A stretch of 64,000 bases of DNA from Diphasiastrum complanatum (lineage: Eukaryota; Streptophyta; Lycopodiopsida; Lycopodiales; Lycopodiaceae). The stretch spans positions 52,534,728 to 52,598,727 of the forward strand of contig CM055098.1 of assembly GCA_029204225.1 (NCBI GenBank). The letters run 5' to 3'. The translations under genes were made by a program, and so were the position numbers. The notes under the pieces are model-generated. The model had not been told where the DNA came from and ran no database searches. It saw only the letters and a list, made by a program, of their open reading frames with translations. Below are positions 1 to 10,165 of this stretch, in pieces; the stretch's first letter is position 1; each line of letters begins with the position of its first letter.

Positions 1-500
1 GAGTTCAAACAGTTGCTAAATCAACTGGTTGCAATAGGGTCACCTATCTCAGAAGAAGACTCTACCATGTCTCTTCTTGCCAGTCTTCCATCCTCCTACG
101 ACAATTTAGTGTTGCTTCTTAGCAATACTCCTACGCTGTCTTTCCAAAAATTGACAACAAGTCTGTTGCAGAAAGAAGTTAGGAGGAAAAGCTTGTCTAC
201 AACAATGAGTACCAAATCCATGACACTCTACTCAAACAAGCAACAGTCCAAGAAGAAGAAAGGCTTTAAGGATAAGAAGACAAAGGCAGACCAACCAACA
301 ACATCACAACCACAATAGCAGCAACATAGTCAATCATCGTCCAAGACCAAGCTATTTTGCAGATACTGCAAAAGAATCAACCACAACATCAAAGACTGTC
401 ATATTCTCAAGCATAATGAAGCAAGGAAGAAGATGCAGCAGCATCAAGAAGGCAACTCTGACATAATCAGAGGTTTCCAAGATGATGATAAAGCACTGAT
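1..500 (+). pseudogene. copia gag (C1), C-terminal half with zinc knuckle
   Basis: Gag forms the virus-like particle and binds element RNA. The visible part has the copia gag pattern of LLASLPSSYDNLV followed by a LSFQKLTTSLLQKE stretch and a lysine-rich tail. A stop interrupts the tail at about 316-318. The CCHC knuckle at 358-399 (CRYC, then H, then DC; C-x2-C-x4-H-x4-C) is intact. The N-terminal part lies before the window. C2 gag at 21929 is the closest relative here. Confidence 0.8.
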
Positions 501-845
501 GGTTCAAGATCAACATAATAGAGATGCCCATCAATGGTATCTCGATTCAGGTGCTTCTCAGCACATGACGCCATGCAAAGACTCTTCACTACACTCATAG
601 CTACAGAATCAAAGTATATCTTCTTTGGTGACTCCAGTTCACATCAAGTCGAAGGCCAAGGCTCTATTCGACTACAATTCTCCAATGGCATCACTAGGCA
701 ACTTAATGGTGTACTTTATGTACCCAAGTTAACTAAGAACCTATTGTCTATTAGCAAGATCACAGATCAGGGCTATAGAGCCATGTTCACTGCCAACCAA
801 TGTACTATTTTAGATGAGAATTCAAAAGAAATCCTCTTTGCTTAA
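500..845 (+). pseudogene. copia protease (C1)
   Basis: Aspartic protease that would cut the polyprotein. The catalytic DSGAS is encoded at 544-558, in WYLDSGASQHMT. The frame is lost shortly after, at about 570-600, and the rest (GDSSSHQVEGQGS, then VLYVPKLTKNLLSISK) reads in another frame. The catalytic site itself is intact, but no continuous protein remains. Confidence 0.75.
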
Positions 846-1710
846 AAATTTGTATATACAGAGTCATGATTTTTCACTTTCTATGAGCTGTTCAGATGCT
901 AATTTATGGCATCAAATATCAGGTCATCTAAACATGTGTTCAATCTTGTATATGCATCATAACAAAATGGTTACTACAACTAATCAATTTGTCTGTGAAA
1001 ATTGCTTACTAGGAAACCTAGAACTAGATTTCCAAGAGGACAAGCCAAAAGGATGAAGTTCATTTTGTCACTGATACATAGTGACTTATGTGGTCCTATG
1101 AGCGTACCTTCATTGGGTCAAGCTCTATATTTTATTACATTCATTGATGACTACTCTCGATTTACCAGAGTCATGTTCATAAAGAACAAGTCAGAAGCAT
1201 TTAGTTGCTTCAAAGATTTCAAGCATACGCCGAGAATCAAACTGGTGTGAGGATCAAGGCCCTACAATCTGATTCAGGGGGAGAGTACTTATCAAATGAG
1301 ATGAAGGACTACCTATCTTCATGTGGCGTGCATCATCAGTTTACTACGAGCTACACTCCACAACAAAACGGAGTAGCTGAGCGGAAGATCCACACACTGT
1401 TGGAAGCTGCACGATCCATGACAGTCAACGCGCATCTACCTCAAACCTTTTGGACAGAAGCGATCTCTACAGCTTGCTATCTACAAAATTACTCTAGCAC
1501 TAAGGCAGTTGATTCCAAGACACCATTTGAATCCTACTATGGCTACAAGCCAAGTTTGAAACACCTACATGTTTTCGGATGTCTTTGCTATGCACAAGTA
1601 CCGTCTAATCTGAGAAGAAGATGGGGACCCAATAAGCTGCAAAAACATCTTCATCGACTATTGGACAATATACGATGTTGTTACGGGCCAGATCTCAGTC
1701 AGTCTTGACG
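846..1710 (+). pseudogene. copia GAG-pre-integrase and integrase (C1)
   Basis: The integrase inserts element cDNA into the genome. The pre-integrase LWHQISGHLN starts near 904 and a CENC zinc-ligand pair follows near 995. Core residues are visible: D in HSDLCGPM (about 1078), D in LQSDSGGEY (about 1264), and E in NGVAERK (about 1366). Three overlapping reading frames are needed to cover the domain, so at least two indels have accumulated. The tail [15 protein letters not shown] near 1560 is standard copia integrase. Confidence 0.8.
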
Positions 1711-1919
1711 TTGTCTTTCTTGAAGACAAGTATCAAGAGTTCATCCCCAACGGCTCCACTTACCATCGATGGGCCTAGATCCACGATTGTTCAACCACAA
1801 GATGCTACGATCTCAGTCATTCACCAAGGAGAATCATCCACTCAAGCACCTGTAGTAAGAAGGTCTGCAAGACAACAATAGTAACCTGATTGTTTCACTC
1901 CTCAGACATTCATCAGTCA

Positions 1920-3345
1920 TGATGAACCGACCACTGTTGCAGAAGCACTATCAATGCCCGATGCAGACAAATGGAAAGTTGTCATGAATGCTGAGTATCA
2001 GTCTGTAATGAAGAACAAGACCTGGAGTCTTGTCAATCCTCCTACAAGTGTAAAACCAATTGACTCCAAGTGGATCTTCAAGCTGAAGCTTAAATTGGAT
2101 GGATCAATATCCAAATGGAAAGCTAGACTGGTTGTTAAAGGATTTGAACAAGTATATGGGATAGACTACACTGAGACCTTTAGTCTAGTGGTAAAGCATC
2201 AGTCTATTCGTAAATTATTGGCTATAGCTGCTGTAGAAGATCTGGACATTCACCAGATGGAGACGTCCAGACGACATTCCTACTTGGATATATACAAGAA
2301 GATATGTTCATCTATCAACCAGAAGGCTACGTCCTTCAAGGCAAGGAGAATCTAGTATGTAATCTACATAAGGCATTATACGGTTTGAAGCAAGCTCCGA
2401 GGGCCTGGTACGATAGAGTAAATCATTTCTTGTTGTAGTACGACTTTGCCTCCTGTTCCGCAGATTCAAATGTGTATCTAAAATGAAAAGGGCCAAGCTA
2501 TGTCATAATAGCACTATACATTGATAATTCTCTAATCATCAGAAATTCAAATCAATTACTACTAGAAACCAAATCCTTACTCTCATCAGAGTTCGAGATG
2601 ACTGATTTAGGTCTAATCCATTACCTACTTGGAATGGAGATTCACAGAGATCGCGCGAACAGAAGGATTACCATAAGCCAACAATCTGACCTAATCAATG
2701 TACTTCGCAGATACGACATTGAGGATTGCAAACTCATAGATTCTCCTATGGATCCAGGGGATGCAAGCTATCCAAAGACATGTGCCCCAGAACGAAGGCA
2801 GATCAGCAAAAAATGTGCAAGTATCCCTATCAGTCAGTCATAGGTTCTATCATGTACTCTATGATCTGCACACGACCTTATCTTGCATATGCTGTAAGCA
2901 CATTGTCGCAATTCATGTCCAATTCAGGCCTACAACACTAGAAAGCCCTGCAAAGAGTTCTAAAGTACATTCAAGCCTCAAAGCACTATGCCTTGAGTTA
3001 CAACGACAACACAGAAGCTGCACTCACACTGACTACCTATTCAGATTCCGATTGTGCAGGAGATGTGGATACCAAAAAATCCACATCAAGTTATATTTGT
3101 TTCCTTGCATGAGGACCCATTTCATGGAACAACAGAAAGCAGAAATACATTTCATTGTCCTCTATGGAGTCAGAACATGTTGCAGCTACATCAGCAATGA
3201 AGGAGATCATTTGGCTAAGGAGACTGCTGCAGGATCTGCAATTCCCACATATCGGTCCAACAATACTCCAGTGAGACAATCAGAGCTGCATAGCTCTATC
3301 TCTGAACCCACGTACTCATGCTAGAACTAAACACATAGAAGTTCA
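1920..3345 (+). pseudogene. copia reverse transcriptase and RNase H (C1)
   Basis: RT begins with an AEYQSVMKNKTWSLV motif near 1990 and continues through KWIFKLKLKLDG and KARLVVKGFEQ. The catalytic box reads YIDN at about 2510-2530 instead of YxDD, so the second aspartate is lost. The LGMEIHRDR motif follows at about 2625, then the copia RNase H region, whose frames are scrambled after 2840. With the active-site change, stops and frameshifts it cannot be functional. Confidence 0.8.
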
Positions 3346-3379
3346 GTCAAAGCCATTGTTCCTAAGCAACTAAGTGTTT

Positions 3380-3998
3380 AGCTACACTTATCTAAGTTGT
3401 TTTTTGGGCCATTTAGGCACTTCCAGAAAGTGACACTTTTTGCAAAAAATGCGACACTACATTTTTACATGCAGTTTTTGAAAGGCGAAAAAGACGAAAA
3501 TGAGACACTGGATTTTTTCTCGCAGTTTCTGACAAGCGACAACTAGGGCAAAAAACGACACGATAGTTTTACACGGGATACTACAGAGACGACACTACAG
3601 AAATACATAGTATTCCATATACAGATTGTCTACGTCTTCACGCTGCAATAACAACTGTCTAATTAGGCAGTTAATCAGCTGTTAAGCAATCTTGTAAATG
3701 TAAAGCTAGAATAATGCAAGATCTGCCAGCTGCTATAAGTATAAATGAGCGATTGTAAATGCCATCATAAGTCATCTGACAAAGATAAAACGACCAGAAT
3801 GGATCATACAGTAGCTGACTCCTTAGAGTTAGTGATCATAGAGAAGATATATATATTTCAGAACGTTAGCAATTGTTTTTAATCTGTAAGTAGGATTACG
3901 CGCTTATCAGCGCGATTGTATTGTGATCTGATCATTGTTATCACAAATTTTTTATACAAATTCGCTATTGTTCTACATCCCTTTGCATTCTTGTTGCA
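3380..3998 (+). repeat. probable 3' LTR of C1
   Basis: Non-coding AT-rich stretch immediately after the RNase H relic, ending ...TTGCA at 3998, where the minus-strand gypsy G1 begins. It contains five or more copies of a GACAC motif between 3430 and 3595 and an oligo-TA run near 3848. Terminal dinucleotides and the left edge are not certain, since no second LTR of this copy is in the window. Confidence 0.45.
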
Positions 3999-4820
3999 TT
4001 AGACGACATAATCGATTATAAAGATGCGGTAATAATTTGTGTGACCGAAAAAGATGTACACTTCCTTCACTGTTGCAAGTAAGGGCATTTCAAATATAAC
4101 CTTGATTTTTGACGAGTCGGTAGAAATACCGTCCTTTGAAATTATATGCCCGAGTACAACCCCATGGGTGACCCATATTTGGCATTTATCAGGGTTTAGA
4201 GAGACTCCAAATCTACGGCAACGAATGAAGATTTTCTCAAGTGCGTCAAGATGTGTAGCTGCTAAGGAATGTACACCTAGACCATCGAGATAAATCTCCA
4301 CAATCCGATGTAACAGGTCTTGGAAGGCCAGGTGCATGACCCTCTTGAATGTTGAAGGGACATTGCATAAGCCAAAAGGCATAACATTATAAGCATAACA
4401 TTGCATGACCCCGTTCTCTGTGGCAAAGGCCATTTTATGTTTATCTTCAAGGGCTATTTGAACAAGGAAATAACCGCTGAATCCATCCAAGAAGTTGAAA
4501 GCTTCAGCTCTTGCCATTTCCTCTAAGATTTGGGTCGTTAAAGACAAGGGAAAATGGTCTTTCTTCGTAACCGCATTAAGGTTTTTAAGATCGACACAGA
4601 TACGAAGTTTGCCATTTTTCTTGGGTACAACCACAATGGGTGATACCCAATCGGTATGTTGAACTTCATAAATGAAGCCAGCATCTAGCAATTTCTTAAT
4701 ATCCTCATCGATCCTCTCATGATAGACAGAGTTACTTCGGTAAGGTTTAGCCCAAAAAGGCTTAGCGTTGTCTTCCAAAGGAATCATATGAACCACTACT
4801 TCCAGTGAAATTCCTTTCAT
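3999..4820 (-). pseudogene. gypsy reverse transcriptase (G1)
   Basis: An uninterrupted 273-codon stretch covers most of the RT palm and fingers. Motifs in order are KGISLEVVVHMIPL, GFIYEVQHTDWVSPIVVVPKKNGKLR (read in part), CVDLKNLNAVTKKDHFPL, FLDGFSGY, and NVMPFGLCNVPSTF. The catalytic box reads YLDG where YxDD is expected, so one catalytic aspartate is lost. It ends at FFGHTNYYRIF (the usual LGH-YYRRFI region) and RNase H is absent. It is open but probably dead. Confidence 0.85.
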
Positions 4821-4869
4821 TTATAGTTCCATGCAAATACATCCCTGTATTTGCGAAGTAAAGTTTCCA

Positions 4870-5236
4870 GATCAGAAAGTTGTTCGGACATCACATGCAT
4901 TCTCAAAGACTTGAAGAAATCTTTGAGGATCAGTGTTACTGTCGTACTTAGGTAAATCTAGCTTTGGAGTACGTTTCTTAGTACGCGGAACAATAGTTGC
5001 AAAAGCTCCGTTTAAGTGAGCTCACGAGCATGTGAGGATTTGGCAACATGAAAATGTGGGCGATCATATGGGGCTTCAAAATGCATGGGTTCCCATCTGT
5101 CGAATGGGTTGGTGGATGGCTCTTGGACTTGGGATTTCATCATGGAATATCGATTAAATCGAGCCTGTTTGGTTGATGGTGAGACCATCTCTGGTGGATA
5201 GTCCTCTGTGGAATTCGGATCGTAAGGATGATCCAT
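4870..5236 (-). pseudogene. gypsy gag N-terminus (G1)
   Basis: The ATG at 5236 opens a 74-codon frame starting MDHPYDPNSTEDYPPE. The counterpart in G8 starts MDQQNDPQVPDDYPYE at 58753, and both continue to a TPKLDLPK / DPQRFLQ(V/I)FENACDV segment. In G1 the sequence switches after ENACDV (about 4885-4870) to the pre-RT segment, with a frame change. The remaining gag, zinc knuckle and protease are gone. The conserved start between copies supports this ATG. Confidence 0.7.
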
Positions 5237-5329
5237 AACACTCTAGAGTACCGTAGGATTGTGGAAATAGGCCTCTTGGACTCTTTGGTAATTTAACTCG
5301 TTGGAATCCTTGTTCGGAATAGCGACCTC

Positions 5330-5900
5330 TTGGCAGTTGAATGCGGTTGGAACGGTTCAATGCGGTCTATCACGCGATCGGTTGCGGTTGGAATGGTTGA
5401 ATGCGGTCTCTTACGGTTGTATGCAGTTGAATGCGTTCTCCATGGTGCAAGGGTGGAGGTAGTCGGTGGAATGCGGTCAGACTGTGGTGCAAGGGCGGTC
5501 TGATTGCGGGCAGTTGCGGTTGAGTGCGATTCAAAGATGAATGTAGTTGGGGTGCTGGTTGGGTGCGGTGAGTTGCGGTTGGATACGACCAGTTTGGGGT
5601 TGAATGCAGTTGGAATGCGATTCAAGGGCGAATGCAGTTGGGGTGCTGTGTGTTTGCGGTGGGTACGGTGGAAGGCGGTCGCTATGTTCAACAACTGATG
5701 TGGGTGGGGTGTGGTTGAATGCGGTGGCTACTATGGAAAGAGGTCACTACGTTCAACAGGTGGTGGGGTTTGAATGTGGTGTATTGGGATTCAATGCAGT
5801 GATGACGGTTCAAGGTAGTCACTATGGTTCAATGTGGTCTTGGTTGGAATGCAAGCTGTTTGCGGTTGAATGCGGGTGTGACGGTTCAAGGTGGTCGCTA
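5330..5900. repeat. degenerate 12-13-bp tandem repeats (GCGGTTGAATGC type)
   Basis: The plus strand shows many imperfect copies of a unit like GCGGTTGAATGCGGT, including GGTTGGAATGG and GGTTCAAGGT variants. The block lies in the leader of G1, between the minisatellite and the gag start. G8 has an equivalent G/T-rich GCGGTTGYGG block at 58840-59230. Long minus-strand frames here are a by-product of the repeat. Confidence 0.75.
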
Positions 5901-5944
5901 GGGCTCAAGGGTGGGTGGTTGGTTAATATCTGAGAGACGGCTCT

Positions 5945-6285
5945 GGTCGAGATCCAAGAGAAGGCGTCGGCCGAGATCTAACAAGAGGAGTCGGTCGAGA
6001 TCTGACGAGAGATGTCGGTTGAGATCTGACGAGAGGCGTCGGTCGGTTCTAACGAGAGGCGTCGATCGAGATCTGACGAGAGGTGTCGGTCGAGATCTCA
6101 AAGAAAACCGTCGGTCGAGATTTTAAAGAAATCTGTCGATCAAGATTTCATAGAAATCCGTCAGTCAAGATTTTAAAAAAGACCTGTCGGTCGAGATTGC
6201 AGAGAAATCCGTCGGTCGAGATTTCAGAGAAACCCGTCAGTCGAGATTTCAGATAAATCCGTCGGTCGAGATTTGATCGATGAGC
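5945..6285. repeat. ~25-bp minisatellite (GTCGGTCGAGATCTGACGAGA type)
   Basis: About fourteen units share the core GTCGGTCGAGATYT, followed by a variable GACGAGAGGC or CAGAGAAATCC tail. Two subtypes are arranged in blocks: the ACGAGAGGCG type first, then the AAAGAAAYCC type. The array lies in the leader of G1, near its PBS. The G8 leader has a similar array with core CTCCGGTTGAGATYT. Confidence 0.85.
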
Positions 6286-6566
6286 ATCGATTGAAATATA
6301 ACTCAAGACTTTATAGGATATTGCGAGTAGGTTCTGTCGAGAGTGAATGCGTAGTTTCAATAGGTGAATGAAACAAGATTTTGTCCGGTTCAGACGTGAG
6401 TCATGGAGCTCGGCTAGGAAAGGAGCGTGAAGCCTTGGTTGAGAATGGAGCTGTGTGTCGGTCGAGATGAAAGTGACGAGCTCGGTGATGTGATGTGTGG
6501 GAGACTTCAAAGCAGTGATTTGCAGCACAGATCGAAAAGGTTTGGCTCAGTTTAGTGTCTATATAG

Positions 6567-6583
6567 CTGTGGAAATGGCGCCA
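6567..6583 (-). promoter_or_regulatory. primer-binding site of G1
   Basis: On the minus strand this reads TGGCGCCATTTCCACAG, two bases (TT) after the LTR end ...ACA. TGGCGCC is the usual start of plant gypsy PBSs. G8 has TGGCACCATTGCCACTTG at 60015-59998 with the same two-base gap, so the position is conserved in the family. Confidence 0.75.
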
Positions 6584-6585
6584 AA

Positions 6586-6750
6586 TGTTCACAGATTCCA
6601 CTGAATCTGTGAACAGTTTCTTCTTGTTCTTTCATCCTTTTGTTACTTCTGCAGGTTATGGTTCTTTACGGTTTGGTCTTCTTATTAGAACGTTTCCAAG
6701 CAGAAGCATTTTCTTAGATTACAACGAGTATTCCCCAGCCTGTCAGTGGG
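6586..6750 (-). repeat. 5' LTR fragment of G1 with terminal palindrome
   Basis: The LTR edge starts TGTTCACAGATTC at 6586, and its exact reverse complement lies at 6603-6615 with a 4-nt gap, making a perfect 13-bp stem. The following T/C-rich sequence resembles the equivalent LTR of G8 from 60018. The far end of the LTR is missing; G2 sequence begins near 6760. Confidence 0.6.
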
Positions 6751-6759
6751 GAGAGACAG

Positions 6760-8520
6760 ATTCGTCACTCAGCTACATGCATAAACAAGTTGTAAAGGCA
6801 AGATTCATTTATTCCAGTGGTTATAATCATTGGCTAAGTCCAATGGTAACGATACCTAATAAAACTAAGAGTCTATTAATTATTGTGGATTATAGAATAC
6901 TTATATCATAATCAAGGATCATTCCCCCTTATTGATGGAGAAAGGGATTGGGAGAAGATCATATTTTTAATGAAATGGGGTGTATATACTCTCAAGGTTA
7001 TGCCCTTTGGGTTTTTAGATTCACACATGCCATTTAGAAAGGTGATGTCACAAGCATTTCACGAGTACCTAGACAAATTTATCAAGATATTTCTAGATGA
7101 TTTTTGCATCTACAACATTATAAAGCATCAACAATTACAACTAGTATGAAGAACTTTGAAAAAAAGTAATGCAACCAATATGGAGTTGAATCAAATCCAT
7201 CAAAATGTGTTTCTCATTCAAAGGAGATGCTACTTTGCCCAGTGATATCAACACTAGGGATGCTTGTTGATCCAAACAATGTTGAATTTATAAATAAGAC
7301 AGTTTTCTAAGGATGTGAAGGAGATGAAAAATTTTCTAGGCATTATCAAGTGTCATCAGAATTTTACCTTGAGCTCAAATGAGATGACTTTGCCTCTTTA
7401 CGAGTCCAACTCGCTCAAAAGAGACGTAAAATATAGAATCATATAAACTTAAACTTTCAAGAATCTACTACATGTCATAGTCACCAATCCAAGATTGAGT
7501 GAAGCCATTCCATATCCATATTGATGCATCTTGGTATGCAATAGGCTCTTTGCTGGCTTGTCTAGAAGAGATTAAGGTTAGAAAAATTCCTTATGATGGC
7601 TGGATACTTATGAAGGCCATATATAAGAAAAAATATAAAAGAAGATCAATGAGCTCATGATATGAGATCGTTTAAAATTCAGCACTTTTAGGACTTGGAA
7701 TAAGGTACCATGATAAACTACTTAGCTTGGAAAATATTCCCAAGTACATACAAGGACTTACAAAAGAGACAACTCATACTGGCAACCAAACTATATTAGC
7801 TCATTAATGAAGAACTTTGCAAGTTAGGAGGGGATGATAACCTATAAAAATGTGTGCAGCAAAAAATGTAGCATGTTATTCAAGTTGCACATTTTGAACC
7901 CGATGGAGAACATTTCTCTTTAGGATTGATAACCAGGAAGATATTTCAAGTTAGGTTTTGGTGTCCAACTGTAACGAGAGATGTCCATGAATTTTGTAAG
8001 ACATGTGATGTCTTTCAAAGACATGTGAAACCTAACCTGATTAAAAATGGTCCACCAATTCCCCCTAGTGTTTCTTTCCAATGACGAGGGTTGATATTAT
8101 TCTTCACAAGGTAATTGCTATATCATTGTTGTCACAAATTTTGGTACCAGGTGGGCATAACCTAAGGCATCAAAGAGCAGCCAAGGGTATGTCAATTTTA
8201 ATTTTTTAGAACATAATTATAATAATGAGGTTTGGCTATCCCTTGGAGCTTGTTATGACTCATGTGCACGTTCATCAATGAAGTCATTCAATGAAATACT
8301 TACACTCTCAAGAATATACACAAAACCTCCATTTTATATCACTCAAGGACTAATGGTCAAGCAAAGTCAACGAATAAACTCCAAAAACATTTTATTGCAA
8401 AACAAGTCCATGAAAAAGGTAGATTATGGCATGAATTTTGCCCTATGGGCTTATTGAATGGCGCATAGCATAAACTTATAAGGTTAGAACCCATTCCAAT
8501 TTAAGAAATTTCAACATTAC
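6760..8520 (+). pseudogene. gypsy polyprotein relic (G2): RT, then integrase
   Basis: Badly decayed plus-strand gypsy. RT motifs are HWLSPMVTIPNKTK (about 6830), VMPFGF (about 7000) and FLDDF (7090-7105), where the catalytic DD is kept. After several frame changes an integrase HHCC region is visible at 7880-8030 (GEHFSLGLITRKIF, then CKTCDVFQRHVKPN). The integrase core follows to about 8440. The gag, protease and LTRs are not seen. Stops are dense, so this is an old copy. Confidence 0.7.
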
Positions 8521-8559
8521 TTATTGGGCTATGCTTGTACTCTTTATGTTGATTACTTT

Positions 8560-9934
8560 TCATTGAAGTCTCTAGTGACTCGCTCTTTCCACGTCTAGTA
8601 ACCAAGCCTCCTCTAAGGGTGGTCTCACCCTAAATCTAGATTTACTCATCATCGATTGACTCATTAATAAATGTTGCATTGTCATCCCTTGCCTTAAAAT
8701 CCCTTCAAAATTGCATAAACCTAGTATTCTTGTGAAAGATGAACCAATGATGGAGTCAATTTGGATCCACCTTGAGTTGATATCTTGACTAGATTTCTTC
8801 TTACCAAAGTAAACTTTATGTGAAAACTCCACAAATTTTATACAATTGCTATAAGTGACATATAACAAATACAACCTTTGGGATAAGACATAATCAATTT
8901 TGATTATAGTTTTTTGATTTGTTTGCAATAGTGAATCATAATGCCTCACCTACCCACACAACACATTAATTTGCTCATTCCAAATTTTCCTTACAAAGGG
9001 CATTCATTTATTGCATGTTGTCCTCCTTATTAGACACATTGTAACTTATCAATCCAAAATCTTCTCTTGGTAGTTGTGCTTTAGGCTTGATGTTCGATCA
9101 ATCAAAGTGGTTATCACAAAAAAACGTTCAATCAACATATGTCATCATTCAAGTAAAGATGATAGAAAGAAACTCGAATCCATGATTTTTGAATGAAAAA
9201 AAGCAAGGATACAACAAGAATGAGAAAGCTGTTTGTCATCTCCTTGTATCACACAAACACTCTCATTTACAATGTGATTTTATTGGCGGTATAAAGGCCC
9301 ACTTTCAAATAGTCACTTAGGATTTGAAGGGGCACTTTTCTACCCTGTCCACCATAAAAACCTCAAAGAAAGGGTTGTCCTTTGAAAAAATCAACTTAAG
9401 AAATCCTTGCCAGTATGTTTTTGCCGTTTTTGTACTGCCCTAGCCACTTTTCTAAGCCATCATAGTCATGTGAATGTATCCTTAATAGCCACATACTATA
9501 AGGAAGTAACTTCTGGTATCCGCATTGCATTGACTAGCCAATGAGCTTAAGAGTTGTTACTACTGTCATTGCATACATTTTTCTTGAAATTTTATAGTTA
9601 GGAGGAATATAGAATGAGAACATTCAACATCGATATGAGCGAGGTTTCAACTATAATAAATGTCCTTGATATTATGAAGCAAGTTTGAACTGGACCTCCC
9701 GTGTGTTTGTGGTGGCTAGATGAGTGGATTAGTGACTAGTGGAATGTTCACTTTGGTGTGCTGCCAGAACTCTATGTAACTTGGCTTTAGAAAAATGCAA
9801 GTCTTGAAAATGTTGTTTGATATAAAATCATATTCCTACAATGACAGAAAAGTACACCGTGTTTGTTACTTTACTATGACACACATATTCTAATACAAGC
9901 ACTTATTGTCAGTCCAGTCAGCAACTAGCTACAG
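8560..9934. other. no recognised gene
   Basis: AT-rich sequence. A 125-codon open frame on the minus strand (8949-8572) has no motif I recognise and no supporting context, so I do not call it a gene. Confidence 0.5.
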
Positions 9935-10165
9935 CGGACAATACTTCCCCGCAAGAGCCTGGCTATACCGGGAGAAGCATTCAGAGGTATTCTAATTGGT
10001 GCGAATTTGGCAGCCTATTTTGCATCTAGTAGTGCTACTAAATATGTGAGGAATTTTGTGGGCCACCTCCATCATTCCATGGATTCGAAGAGGCTGTTTA
10101 TTCTAGCTGGTCTAGGTTGTAGCCTTCTTTTTACCTTATTTTTGAGACTAGTCATTTTGATTTGA
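9935..10165 (+). CDS. possible terminal exon of an unknown membrane protein
   Basis: A 76-codon frame opens right after an acceptor-like TAGCTACAG (ending 9934) and closes with TGA at 10163-10165. It encodes a basic-hydrophobic segment: a first apolar stretch around GILIGANLAAYF, then a polar turn VGHLHHSMDSKR, then a long apolar C-terminus LFILAGLGCSLLF and onward. The composition is typical of a membrane protein, and base composition is richer than the flanks. I do not recognise the family and found no upstream exon. It could be chance or an old gene fragment. Confidence 0.25.
   Translation, partial: RTILPRKSLAIPGEAFRGILIGANLAAYFASSSATKYVRNFVGHLHHSMDSKRLFILAGLGCSLLFTLFLRLVILI

Larger units (their letters stand above)
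1..3998 (+). mobile_element. Ty1/copia element C1, 5' truncated, decayed
   Basis: The order gag, zinc knuckle, protease, integrase, reverse transcriptase, RNase H runs along the plus strand, and integrase before RT is the copia order. The 5' LTR and the start of gag lie outside the window. The coding part ends near 3345 and is followed by about 600 bp of LTR-like sequence. Frameshifts and stops break it into at least seven pieces. Gag and zinc knuckle resemble those of C2 (21929) and C3 (55969), so the three belong to one family. Confidence 0.85.
3999..6750 (-). mobile_element. Ty3/gypsy element G1, Tat/Athila-like, internally deleted
   Basis: Read on the minus strand, the order is a 5' LTR piece (from 6586 upward), PBS 6583-6567, a leader about 1.3 kb long with two repeat blocks, gag start 5236, then a jump into RT. 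The middle of gag and the protease are missing. The leader architecture and gag N-terminus match G8 (57717-60950), which identifies them as one family. The Tat/Athila placement is inferred from the TGGCGCC PBS and the KGI-PEV-IPL start of RT. Confidence 0.75.

Noticed and set aside
5293-6601. Minus-strand and plus-strand frames through the G1 leader
   Set aside because: They follow the tandem repeats and shift between phases; no shared protein with the G8 leader.
8572-8949. 125-codon minus-strand open frame
   Set aside because: No recognisable motif, AT-rich, no neighbouring gene signals.
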